Shown in pieces: positions 1 to 6,516 of a stretch of DNA of 8,218 bases (positions are counted from its first letter, which is position 1; each line of letters opens with the position of its first letter). The translations under genes and the position numbers were made by a program. This DNA comes from Sulfurovum sp. (GTDB lineage Bacteria; Campylobacterota; Campylobacteria; Campylobacterales; Sulfurovaceae), in NCBI GenBank assembly GCA_003978395.1, contig QNZV01000167.1, forward strand, positions 1 to 8,218. The letters are read 5' to 3'. The notes below the pieces were generated by a model that was not told the origin of the DNA, did no database searches, and was given only the letters and a program-made list of their open reading frames with translations.

Positions 1-1134
1 TTGAAAATTAGTGTGGAAAAATTGGCTAAAAATTTAGATGATGATGAACTCTATGTCGATTTTGCCAGAGTAGGGAAACACTATTTTGGATTCTCTCTTG
101 ACAATAAGAAAGAGATTTTCTTTCGGCGAATTTCTAAGGAGCATACCCAAGAGATAGATAGGGGTATTTTAAGCTTTAGAAAAGAGATGAGGTCGGTCTT
201 AAGAGATGAGAAAAAGAGCAGTCGAAAAGAGCTAACGCTACTCTATGATGTTCTCTTGAAAACATTGGTCGAGAAGTTTACGAAGAAAAAAGAGAAGTTA
301 ATCATCTCAACGGATGGACTCTTACGGATGTTGCCCTTTGAGGCACTGTACTCTAGTGCCAAAGAGCAGTATTTGGTGCAGTTTAGAACTTTGGTTTACA
401 TTCCGAGTGCCAAAGAGTTTTTACGCTTAAAGAGTGAAAAAATAGCCAATATGGCTAACAATACCATTGTTGTTTTTGCCAATCCTATTTTTGATTCATC
501 GGTAGTTGAGAGGTTAAGAGGGGCGAACAACAGAATGTTTGAGATGAAGTTTTCTAACCTCAAAGGAACAGCCCAAGAGGCTCAAAGCATTAAACGAATC
601 ATGAAAAAAAGTAGGGTATGCTCCTATGAGGGAGTTGATGCCAATGAGGAGAACTTCTTCAAGGTAAAGCAACCTAAGATTCTACACATTGCCACTCATG
701 GATTTTTCATTAAAAGTGAATTGTCCAACCCCATGTTAAACGCAGGAATTGTCCTAAGTGGGGCAAACAGTGCTTTAAAAGAGGGAAGAGGTGATGGGGT
801 CATAACGGCACTGAAACTCTCAGGTATGGACTTGAAAGGGACAGAGTTGGTGGTACTCTCAGCTTGTGAAACAGGTCTAGTAAAACAGAATGCTCCTGAC
901 AGTGTGAGTCTTTTAAGCAAGGCATTTATGCAGTCAGGAGCAAAAGCAGTTCTTGCGAGTTTGTGGTCGGTGAGTGACATGGGAACCAAAGCCTTAATGG
1001 AGCTTTTTTATCAAGAGATAGAGCAGGGTGTACCCTATTTGGAAGCGTTAAGAAAGGCTAAGATAGAGATGATAAAAGAGGGTAAATCACCAGCTCTTTG
1101 GAGTGCGTTTATTTTAAATGGAGAGGGAGGATAA
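1..1134 (+). CDS. CHAT-domain (caspase-like) protein, C-terminal part
   Basis: This is the C-terminal part of a CHAT-domain protein, a family of caspase/separase-fold cysteine proteases often fused to TPR repeats. The visible 377 codons are essentially all CHAT domain. The likely catalytic histidine is H233 in LHIATHGFF and the likely nucleophile is C289 in VVLSACETG. Other family hallmarks are EGVDANEENF near residue 214, ASLWSVSD near 320, and the closing PALWSAFILNG. The first codon is TTG, but there is no upstream sequence to show a ribosome binding site, and the reading frame runs to the window edge. I therefore treat TTG as an internal leucine and the gene as 5'-truncated. In relatives the missing part is usually TPR repeats, which is an inference here. 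Both catalytic residues are present, so the protease is probably active. Substrate and pathway cannot be told from this window. It converges with ccoS and ends in its own terminator. Confidence 0.9.
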   Translation: MKISVEKLAKNLDDDELYVDFARVGKHYFGFSLDNKKEIFFRRISKEHTQEIDRGILSFRKEMRSVLRDEKKSSRKELTLLYDVLLKTLVEKFTKKKEKLIISTDGLLRMLPFEALYSSAKEQYLVQFRTLVYIPSAKEFLRLKSEKIANMANNTIVVFANPIFDSSVVERLRGANNRMFEMKFSNLKGTAQEAQSIKRIMKKSRVCSYEGVDANEENFFKVKQPKILHIATHGFFIKSELSNPMLNAGIVLSGANSALKEGRGDGVITALKLSGMDLKGTELVVLSACETGLVKQNAPDSVSLLSKAFMQSGAKAVLASLWSVSDMGTKALMELFYQEIEQGVPYLEALRKAKIEMIKEGKSPALWSAFILNGEGG

Positions 1135-1158
1135 TCATTGAAGTGATTATTTTTTTTT
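1131..1158 (+). terminator. intrinsic terminator of the CHAT gene
   Basis: A perfect 7-bp stem, ATAATCA (1131-1137) and TGATTAT (1144-1150), encloses the loop TTGAAG and is followed directly by eight T's. The left arm includes the TAA stop codon, so the hairpin overlaps the end of the gene. The stem is AT-rich and therefore only moderately stable. Confidence 0.65.
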
Positions 1159-1180
1159 CTCTCTCAAAAATATCTAAAAA

Positions 1181-1411
1181 CTACTCTTTAGAATTTTTTA
1201 TATCTTTTAGTTTCTTCTCTTTCAAAGCTTTTTGCTTTTTCTCTCTATTTACAGCATCTTGTAAATCCTCTTCTGAATCAAAAAGCATTCCATCCATCAT
1301 TCTTTTACTATCATCAAAATCACCCTTTTTAATACTCCAAATTACGATTGCCAACATCGTAAAACTTGCAAACAATCCGACAATTAACTCTAACTTTAAA
1401 ACTGAATTCAT
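1181..1411 (-). CDS. ccoS: CcoS, cbb3-type cytochrome oxidase maturation protein
   Basis: This small membrane protein (76 aa) is needed to assemble cbb3-type cytochrome c oxidase; in studied bacteria, loss of CcoS gives an oxidase lacking cofactors. The sequence shows one N-terminal transmembrane helix (about residues 7-26) followed by the family signature GDFDD at about 30-34 and an acidic MLFDSEEDL at about 42-50. The C-terminus is a charged, lysine-rich tail (about residues 57-76). Its length fits the family. The ATG lies 3 nt after the ccoI stop codon, and its Shine-Dalgarno (GAGGAG) is formed by the last codons of ccoI. The two genes are therefore co-transcribed and probably translationally coupled. 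It acts in the inner membrane with CcoI. I see no terminator of its own beyond a T-rich stretch downstream on the minus strand. Confidence 0.9.
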   Translation of the reverse strand: MNSVLKLELIVGLFASFTMLAIVIWSIKKGDFDDSKRMMDGMLFDSEEDLQDAVNREKKQKALKEKKLKDIKNSKE

Positions 1412-1414
1412 ACT

Positions 1415-3820
1415 CTATAACTCCTCTTTTTTGATTCTCATAGAGTTCCCCACTACCAGTAGAGAACTCAAACTCATCGACAAAGCTGCCACCAATGGAA
1501 TAACAAAACCTGCCATTGCTAATGGAATGGTTATTATGTTATAAATCAACGATAACAGTAAGTTTTGTTTTATAAAAGTATACGTTCGCCGTGAAATAAT
1601 AAAACTCTCTTTTATCCCTTTAAGTGAATCATTTAACACCACCACATCTGACATAGCCAACGCCACATCTGCTCCAGACCCCATAGCAATGGCTACATCG
1701 GCTTTGGATAGAGCCAATGCATCATTGATTCCATCTCCTACCATCACTACTGTTTTCCCCAGCTCTTTTAAAGAGATTAAAAGTTCTGCTTTTTCCTTTG
1801 GAGAGATAGATGAATAAACGGTTTTTATGCCCACCTCATCAGCTACTCTCTTTGCCACTTTAGCATGGTCTCCTGTTGCCATAATTACTTCAACTCCTAT
1901 TTTTTGAAAGTAATTTATCATCTCTTTAGAGTCTTTTTTAACACTATCTTCAAGTTCAAAAGAGACAACAACTCTTGTACCAATAATAAAGTGATAAAGA
2001 GTATACTCACTCTTGTAATCAAGTTCAATATAATGTTCATCCAAGAGCTTAGCATTTCCACCCAAAAGTGTTTCTCCATTGTATTCTGCTTTTAAGCCTC
2101 TTCCACCCAACTGTTCTATATTTTCTAATTCAACTATTTTAATACTTGTATACTCTTTTTCCAAATATTTTTTAATGGAACGGCTCACGGGATGAGTTGA
2201 AGAGTCAACCATAGCATAAAGCAGAGCTACATCTTGAGCATTTAACTCTTTAGATTGCTTCTTAACCGTTAAGTTTCCATTGGTTATGGTTCCTGTTTTA
2301 TCTACTACTACAGTAGTAGCTTTAGCAAAAGTCTCTATAAACTTTGCCTCTTTAAAAAGAAGTCCTCTCTCTGTTGCCCATGAGATACCAATAAGCGATG
2401 CAATCGGTGTTGCCAATGCCAAAGCACAAGGACAGGCAATAACAATCACAGCAATAGTAATAATCAAGGCATTCTCTAAATCTCCTGAATATAAATACCA
2501 ACCAATATAAGTAGCAATCGCTAGTAAAATAATAACCATTGAGAAGTATTTGGAAAGCTCATTTGTAGTCTCTTCTATTTTGGGCTTAGAAGCCAATGAG
2601 TCCTCTAATAAATTTACCATTGTGCTTAATGTAGAGTTGGCATAGTTTTTAGTTGCTTTATAACGCATGACCATACCTGAGTTTATTGTTCCAGAATAAA
2701 TCATATCTCCCTCTTGCTTTTCAACTGGCAAAGATTCCCCACTAAGTGAACTCTCATCATAAATAGACTCTTTGACGATAGATTTACCATCAACAGATGC
2801 TTTCTCGCCATTTTTGACCTCTATAATGTTCCCAACGACTATCTCATCTAAAGATACTACCCTCTTTACTCCATCTTCTACTATAGTAGCTTCTAGTGGA
2901 ACTTGCGATTTTATCTTATCCATTGCATCTACAGCCGATTTTTTACCTAAAACTTCTAAATATTTACCAACCAATACAAAAGTAATAATCATAGCAACCG
3001 AATCAAAATAGCTATGTCCCTTTGCACCAAAGAGAACGGTTAATGAGTAGATATAGGTTATAGTAGCTCCACCCGAGACCAATAAATCCATATTAACAAT
3101 TTTATTCTTTAGACCATAATATGCACCTCGAAAAAAAATCCAACCAGAGTAAAATAGAACAATTGTAGCAAAGAGAAACTCTGCCATATGAACCAAATGT
3201 AGATTTTCAGGCTTAATCCCCGAAAAATATCCTGCATACTTAGCAACACCAATCATCATAACATTCATAGAGCCAAAAACAGCTACAGCCATTCGTAAAA
3301 AATAGTCTCTTTGAGCAGAACTTGCTTTCACATCCTCTACACTCTGTTCATAAGGGTAAGCGTTATAACCTATACTCCGTATTTTTTCAATAATCTCCGA
3401 GAGTTTAATCGTATTTTCATCCCAAATAATTTTTGCTTTATTATTTGTAAAGTTGATATTTGCTTCTAAAATTCCATCGGTACTATCCAAAACTTTTTCA
3501 TTTAACCAAACACATGCAGCACAATGAATTCCTTCTATAACCAAATCAACTTTAGAGAAACCATCGGGGGTAATTTTGATATAACGTTGCTTAAAACTCT
3601 CTAAGTCAAAATTTTCTACATTATCATCTGTTTCAACGGGTGGAGCAATAGTAGAATTTCCCATTTTGTCATAAAAACTATCTAAGCCATCATCTTTTAA
3701 AAGATGGTAAACACCCTGACAACCATTGCAACAAAAATAGACATCAGGATTATTCTCCTCTGTAATCATAACTGTTTCATCAAACTCTAATTGACAATGA
3801 GTACACTTCACTATAGACAA
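1415..3820 (-). CDS. ccoI: CcoI/FixI-type copper-translocating P-type ATPase
   Basis: This P1B-type ATPase (801 aa) moves copper across the inner membrane for insertion into the binuclear centre of cbb3 oxidase. In order it has an N-terminal cysteine-rich metal site, C6/C9 with C30, C31 and C34 (YFCCNGC), typical of the CcoI/FixI branch; an HMA domain with CAAC at 100-103; four membrane helices at about 172-290; and an actuator loop with SGES at 360-363, where most relatives have TGES. The ion-binding CPC is C463-P464-C465 and the phosphorylated aspartate is D507 in DKTGT. The HP motif is H543-P544, followed by TGD at 649-651, GDGIND at 695-700, and closing helices with YN (760-761) and MSLSS (782-786). 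All catalytic parts are intact. The start is TTG: the codon two before it in frame is TAG, and an imperfect Shine-Dalgarno (AAGGGG) precedes it. GTG at codon 4 is an alternative. It is divergent from ccoG and followed by ccoS. Confidence 0.95.
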   Translation of the reverse strand: MSIVKCTHCQLEFDETVMITEENNPDVYFCCNGCQGVYHLLKDDGLDSFYDKMGNSTIAPPVETDDNVENFDLESFKQRYIKITPDGFSKVDLVIEGIHCAACVWLNEKVLDSTDGILEANINFTNNKAKIIWDENTIKLSEIIEKIRSIGYNAYPYEQSVEDVKASSAQRDYFLRMAVAVFGSMNVMMIGVAKYAGYFSGIKPENLHLVHMAEFLFATIVLFYSGWIFFRGAYYGLKNKIVNMDLLVSGGATITYIYSLTVLFGAKGHSYFDSVAMIITFVLVGKYLEVLGKKSAVDAMDKIKSQVPLEATIVEDGVKRVVSLDEIVVGNIIEVKNGEKASVDGKSIVKESIYDESSLSGESLPVEKQEGDMIYSGTINSGMVMRYKATKNYANSTLSTMVNLLEDSLASKPKIEETTNELSKYFSMVIILLAIATYIGWYLYSGDLENALIITIAVIVIACPCALALATPIASLIGISWATERGLLFKEAKFIETFAKATTVVVDKTGTITNGNLTVKKQSKELNAQDVALLYAMVDSSTHPVSRSIKKYLEKEYTSIKIVELENIEQLGGRGLKAEYNGETLLGGNAKLLDEHYIELDYKSEYTLYHFIIGTRVVVSFELEDSVKKDSKEMINYFQKIGVEVIMATGDHAKVAKRVADEVGIKTVYSSISPKEKAELLISLKELGKTVVMVGDGINDALALSKADVAIAMGSGADVALAMSDVVVLNDSLKGIKESFIISRRTYTFIKQNLLLSLIYNIITIPLAMAGFVIPLVAALSMSLSSLLVVGNSMRIKKEEL

Positions 3821-3844
3821 CTGCTACCCCTTTATGTTACTTTT

Positions 3845-3859
3845 TCACAAGTAATTATA
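3845..3859 (-). promoter_or_regulatory. probable promoter of ccoI-ccoS
   Basis: A perfect TATAAT box on the minus strand (plus-strand ATTATA at 3854-3859) would start transcription near 3847, giving a leader of about 26 nt before the TTG start of ccoI. No good -35 hexamer is seen, as is usual for Campylobacterota promoters. A second minus-strand TATAAT at 3923-3928 is possible but would give a longer leader. Confidence 0.5.
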
Positions 3860-3887
3860 ATTTAAACTAATAATAAATATAATTTTA

Positions 3888-3912
3888 AGATATAACAAGC
3901 ATTATCATATCT
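3888..3912. promoter_or_regulatory. inverted repeat in the ccoI-ccoG divergent region
   Basis: AGATAT (3888-3893) and ATATCT (3907-3912) form a 6-bp inverted repeat with a 13-nt spacer, in the middle of the 141-bp region between the divergent ccoI and ccoG starts. The half-sites are 19 bp apart, about two helical turns, so a dimeric regulator could bind here and control both directions. The region is extremely AT-rich, so chance is a serious alternative. It does not match the FNR-type TTGAT-N4-ATCAA site. Confidence 0.25.
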
Positions 3913-3917
3913 AATTT

Positions 3918-3955
3918 TATATATTATATACGCATTAAAGAAAAATTACAAGGAG
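3918..3955 (+). promoter_or_regulatory. probable promoter and ribosome binding site of ccoG
   Basis: The stretch 3918-3930 (TATATATTATATA) offers several overlapping -10 boxes, and a start near 3932-3938 would fit. A strong Shine-Dalgarno AAGGAG lies at 3950-3955, 6 nt before the ATG of ccoG at 3962, and fixes that start. Confidence 0.5.
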
Positions 3956-3961
3956 TTTTAA

Positions 3962-5323
3962 ATGCCATTTAGAATAAAACGGTATTATGGGTATATTATT
4001 GCGACAGTTATGTCGCTAGTAATCCCCTTTATAACAATTGGAGGACACCATATCTTCCTTTTATCTTTTGATAAAAAACAGCTACAACTTATGGGAACTG
4101 CATTTGATATGCAAGAGTTGTATCTTATGCCATTTCTACTCATGTTAATGTTTATCGGTATTTTTGCAGCTACGGCTATTGGGGGTCGTGCATTTTGTGG
4201 TTGGGCTTGTCCTCAAACCATCTTTAGAGTTATCTACCGAGACCTTATTGAGACTAAGCTTTTAGGGCTTCGTAAACGAATTAAAAACAAACAAAAAGAG
4301 CCAGACTACTCTAAAAAAGAGAATATGGTTAAACGTATTGTTGCCATTTTAATTTGGTCTGTTTTAGCACTTATTGCTGCTGCTGATTTTATTTGGTACT
4401 TTGTCCCTCCTGAAGATTTTTTCCAATACATACAAAATCCATCTGAACATGGTGTTGTTATAGGTCTTCTTTTAGGTATTACAGGTTTTCTTATTTATGA
4501 TATTATCTTTCTAAAAGAGGATTTTTGTATCTATGTTTGTCCATACTCTCGAGTACAATCTGTTCTTTATGATGATAACACTTTTCAAGCACTCTATAAC
4601 CCACATAGAGGTGGAGAGATTTATGATGAGCAAAAAGAGAAAATTGTCTTTAAACAAAAAGATTTAACAAATGAGCAGAGTGAATGTACTACTTGTGAGC
4701 AGTGTGTAACCGTATGTCCTACGCATATTGATATTCGTAAAGGTACACAGTTAGAGTGTATCAACTGTTTAGAGTGTGTTGATGCTTGTACTACTGTTAT
4801 GGGAAAATTAGGAAAAGACTCATTGGTGCAATGGACAAGTATGAATGCTGTACATGAAGATAAACCAACCAAATTCCTTAGAAGCACAACCTATATGTAT
4901 GGTATAGCGATTATTGCTATTTTTGTGATGCTCTTTGTTATGGGTGGTCAAAAAGAGTACATGCTTCTAAATGTGAACAAAACAACTCAACTCTATAAAG
5001 TAAAAGATAATCAAGAAGTAACCAACTCATACTTAATGCTTTTCCAAAATACAGAAGATAAAAAGCATACCTATCAAATAGAAGTTGTTGGTAAATATGC
5101 AGGTAAATTTGAGATAAAACGTTTTAAAGGGCTTACTTTGAGTCCAGGTAAACTATCAAAACAGTTACTTATTCTCTCAACAAAAGAGAAACTTGTTGAT
5201 GATAATACCAAAGATACTCCTCTAAAAGTAATGATTAAATCGTATGCTGTAGATGAGCCAGAGAGAATCTTTGTATTCCGAGAAATCATCTTCTTCTATC
5301 CACGAGCAGATAAACTAAAATAA
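3962..5323 (+). CDS. ccoG: CcoG (RdxA/FixG) membrane iron-sulfur protein, cbb3 oxidase assembly
   Basis: This polyferredoxin-like inner-membrane protein (453 aa) acts in cbb3 oxidase biogenesis. The family has been described as a Cu(II) reductase that supplies Cu(I) for the CcoI route. About five transmembrane helices are visible: residues 9-33, 54-74, 124-145, 163-184 and 308-328. Conserved cysteine pairs sit at membrane edges: C79 and C83 (FCGWACP), and C189 and C193 (FCIYVCP). A ferredoxin-like domain carries two [4Fe-4S] motifs: C242, C245, C248, C252 followed by P, and C266, C269, C272, C276. The segment from about 330 to the end is the Ig-like C-terminal domain typical of FixG. All cluster ligands are present and the length fits the family. 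The start is supported by AAGGAG 6 nt upstream. It is transcribed divergently from ccoI-ccoS and alone, since a strong terminator follows. Confidence 0.96.
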   Translation: MPFRIKRYYGYIIATVMSLVIPFITIGGHHIFLLSFDKKQLQLMGTAFDMQELYLMPFLLMLMFIGIFAATAIGGRAFCGWACPQTIFRVIYRDLIETKLLGLRKRIKNKQKEPDYSKKENMVKRIVAILIWSVLALIAAADFIWYFVPPEDFFQYIQNPSEHGVVIGLLLGITGFLIYDIIFLKEDFCIYVCPYSRVQSVLYDDNTFQALYNPHRGGEIYDEQKEKIVFKQKDLTNEQSECTTCEQCVTVCPTHIDIRKGTQLECINCLECVDACTTVMGKLGKDSLVQWTSMNAVHEDKPTKFLRSTTYMYGIAIIAIFVMLFVMGGQKEYMLLNVNKTTQLYKVKDNQEVTNSYLMLFQNTEDKKHTYQIEVVGKYAGKFEIKRFKGLTLSPGKLSKQLLILSTKEKLVDDNTKDTPLKVMIKSYAVDEPERIFVFREIIFFYPRADKLK

Positions 5324-5333
5324 GCTCTTCTTC

Positions 5334-5367
5334 ATTAATAGTAGCTAAACAGCTACTGTTAATTTTT
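5334..5367 (+). terminator. intrinsic terminator of ccoG
   Basis: A 13-bp stem, 5334-5346 (ATTAATAGTAGCT) with 5351-5363 (AGCTACTGTTAAT), contains one T-G wobble and a tight AAAC loop. The right arm runs into a short T tract. It starts about 10 nt after the ccoG stop and separates that gene from the peptidase gene. Confidence 0.85.
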
Positions 5368-5410
5368 ATCTTCATAAAATCTTAAATTTAATTTTTAATT
5401 GTTTATATGT

Positions 5411-5441
5411 TATAATTCTTATATAATAAATTCAAGAAAGG
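5411..5441 (+). promoter_or_regulatory. probable promoter and ribosome binding site of the NlpC/P60 gene
   Basis: Two TATAAT boxes, at 5411-5416 and 5422-5427, follow a T-rich stretch, with no clear -35. AAAGG at 5437-5441 is the Shine-Dalgarno. It is 8 nt from the ATG at 5450 and 5 nt from the GTG at 5447, which favours the ATG. Confidence 0.55.
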
Positions 5442-5449
5442 TATAAGTG

Positions 5450-6049
5450 ATGAAAAAACTTCTACTTATTTTAACTATATTGACTCTAAACCTATTGGCA
5501 ACTCAAAATAATATCTTAATTATTAAAAACAAAGATGGAAAAGTTCAAAAAGGAAAACGTATTAATCATAATGAAAATATTTACTATGAAAGTCTATTAA
5601 AAGAGCAGAGTGAGATTTTAAAAGCACTAGATAAATTACAAAAAAAACGAAGAAACAGTGGAAACTATGATAAAAGTGCTATGCTAAAAAATGCAAAACA
5701 TTATTTGGGTGGTAAATATGTTTGGGGAGGAACCCAGCCTAAAGGTTTTGATTGTTCAGGTTATGTACAATATCTTTACAAAAAAGAGGGTATTCAGATT
5801 CCAAGAACAGCTCTACAACAGTCAAAAGTAGGAAAAGATGTTACATGGCAAACTCTAAAAAAAGGTGATTTACTATTTTTCCTAACCGATAGAAAGCGTG
5901 GTATCCCCGTAACACATGTAGGAATGTATCTTGGCAACCATAAATTTATCCATGCCGCCTCTAGAAGACTAGGAATTATTATCTCTCCTTTTACTCCAAA
6001 AAGTAAATATGGAAAGCTTTTTGTAAAGGCTACACGAATTATTAAGTAG
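5450..6049 (+). CDS. secreted NlpC/P60-family cell-wall peptidase
   Basis: This is a probable peptidoglycan endopeptidase of the NlpC/P60 family (199 aa). An N-terminal signal peptide, with a lysine pair followed by a leucine-rich core, ends near LLAT (about residue 18). Residues 41-70 form a charged, helical, possibly coiled-coil linker. The catalytic domain covers about residues 77-199: C102 in FDCSGYVQ is the nucleophile, H156 in THVGMYLG is the catalytic histidine, and H168 in FIHAAS is the third polar residue. GDLLFF at about 139-144 is also typical. A frame-compatible GTG at 5447 sits directly before the ATG. I chose the ATG because of its spacing to AAAGG and because MKKLLL is a normal signal-peptide start. 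It lies after the ccoG terminator with its own promoter, so there is no functional link to ccoG. The protein is expected in the periplasm, cutting peptide cross-links or stems; the exact bond cannot be told. Confidence 0.92.
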   Translation: MKKLLLILTILTLNLLATQNNILIIKNKDGKVQKGKRINHNENIYYESLLKEQSEILKALDKLQKKRRNSGNYDKSAMLKNAKHYLGGKYVWGGTQPKGFDCSGYVQYLYKKEGIQIPRTALQQSKVGKDVTWQTLKKGDLLFFLTDRKRGIPVTHVGMYLGNHKFIHAASRRLGIIISPFTPKSKYGKLFVKATRIIK

Positions 6050-6213
6050 GGTATTCTCTCTTGGAAAACAAAATTAAAAATATAATATAAATTTAATCTT
6101 AATAGTCGAGGGGGGGAGATTCTAAGAAGAGCAAAGCCCTAAAAAGGCAAGGCAATGCATTTAATTGTGAAGTAAATTAAAAATAGCGTCATTTTTATAT
6201 GTAAAATAAGATT
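6050..6213. other. gene-poor stretch with a GC-richer island and a possible plus-strand promoter
   Basis: This is the left part of the 467-bp gap between the peptidase and the beta-barrel gene. No convincing hairpin terminator follows the peptidase stop. A perfect TATAAT at 6081-6086 could start a plus-strand transcript near 6093. A GC-richer patch at about 6105-6155, in otherwise very AT-rich DNA, contains a G7 run and the repeated words AAAGCC, AAGGC and AAGGCA. A 7-bp A/T-only hairpin, TAAAAAT (6178-6184) with ATTTTTA (6191-6197), is the only terminator-like element. I find no ORF with coding character in the patch. It could be a small RNA gene, the 3' untranslated part of the minus-strand small ORF, or a decayed gene. 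I recognise no RNA family. Confidence 0.4.
6110..6116 (+). repeat. G7 homopolymer tract in intergenic DNA
   Basis: Seven consecutive G's lie about 60 nt after the peptidase stop and 24 nt after a TATAAT box. In Campylobacter and Helicobacter, poly-G tracts of this kind often vary in length and switch genes, or serve as targets of small RNAs. This tract is near the lower length limit for such slippage and is not inside a recognisable gene. Confidence 0.6.
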
Positions 6214-6309
6214 TTAAGTATATTTAAAAACTCTTATTGTGACGGGAGGAAATTTTCGCTCTGGATAGTAAAATAGTACTTTGATTAATTTTTTTAAGAA
6301 TTTTTTCAT
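6214..6309 (-). CDS. possible small ORF encoding a 31-aa basic peptide
   Basis: This is a minus-strand ORF of 31 codons plus a TAA stop. The ATG at 6309 is preceded by AAGGAG (plus strand CTCCTT at 6320-6325) with a 10-nt gap, slightly long but strong. The peptide begins MKKFLKKLIKVLFYY, a lysine-rich amphipathic or hydrophobic segment. It continues PERKFPP (residues 16-22) and ends in a short beta-like VTIRVFKYT stretch. It holds seven lysines, two arginines and a single glutamate, so it is strongly cationic. It is the only stretch of this gap with both a good ribosome binding site and a start. A short membrane-active peptide such as a type I toxin is one possibility. A conserved small protein, or chance, are others. 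No family is recognised. It is divergent from the beta-barrel gene. Confidence 0.45.
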   Translation of the reverse strand: MKKFLKKLIKVLFYYPERKFPPVTIRVFKYT

Positions 6310-6516
6310 GGTTTGTTTTCTCCTTTTGTATAATTATTTTTAACATACAAATGATAGTATTTAAAAATAAAATAACTCTTTAAAATTACACAATTTCTCT
6401 TTTTTTATTAAAAAAATATAAAATTATTTCTGTTTATATTTAATTATTATATAAATATTGTTAAGACTTTTTAATTAATGAGAGAGTATAATAGATTTTT
6501 TAGAAAGGATTAAAAA
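6310..6516. promoter_or_regulatory. divergent promoter region of the small ORF and the beta-barrel gene
   Basis: This 207-bp, extremely AT-rich region lies between two divergent starts. For the plus-strand gene, a perfect TATAAT at 6487-6492 and a Shine-Dalgarno AAAGGA at 6504-6509 (7 nt before the ATG) are clear. For the minus-strand small ORF, TATGTT (plus AACATA at 6342-6347) or TACTAT (plus ATAGTA at 6354-6359) could be the -10, but both are weak. A T7-ATT-A7 self-complementary stretch at 6400-6416 lies in the middle and may only reflect base composition. Confidence 0.5.

Noticed and set aside
1..3. TTG at the window edge as the true start of the CHAT protein.
   Set aside because: It is simply the first codon available. 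The domain would begin without its usual N-terminal region, and no ribosome binding site can be assessed.
1098..1544. A plus-strand open frame of 148 codons antisense to ccoS and the end of ccoI.
   Set aside because: It overlaps two well-supported genes, is full of serine, phenylalanine and isoleucine runs typical of antisense reading, and has no family features.
5447..5449. GTG one codon before the ATG as the start of the NlpC/P60 gene.
   Set aside because: Spacing to AAAGG is only 5 nt, against 8 nt for the ATG, and the ATG gives a normal signal-peptide start.
6105..6130. On the minus strand, AGAATCTCCCCCCCTCGACTA resembles a tRNA 3' end (T-loop, acceptor, near-CCA), which might mark an integration scar.
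   Set aside because: The matching 5' half of the T-stem is absent, the T-loop is altered, no tRNA body can be folded, and there is no integrase nearby. The likeness comes mainly from the C-run.
6128..6160. GCAAAGCC and CTAAA words in the island recall the c-di-GMP-I (GEMM) riboswitch core.
   Set aside because: The two paired stems and the other conserved blocks cannot be found, and there is no suitably placed downstream start on the plus strand.
6187..6244. CGTCA (6187-6191) and TGACG (6240-6244), with AATAAG and CTTATT inside, as a long hairpin.
   Set aside because: The arms are short with very unequal internal loops, and the right arm lies inside the small minus-strand ORF. Chance pairing is likely.
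6400..6416. T7-ATT-A7 self-complementary stretch as a terminator or cruciform.
   Set aside because: It has only A/T pairs and a 3-nt loop in a region of extreme AT content, which is expected by chance.
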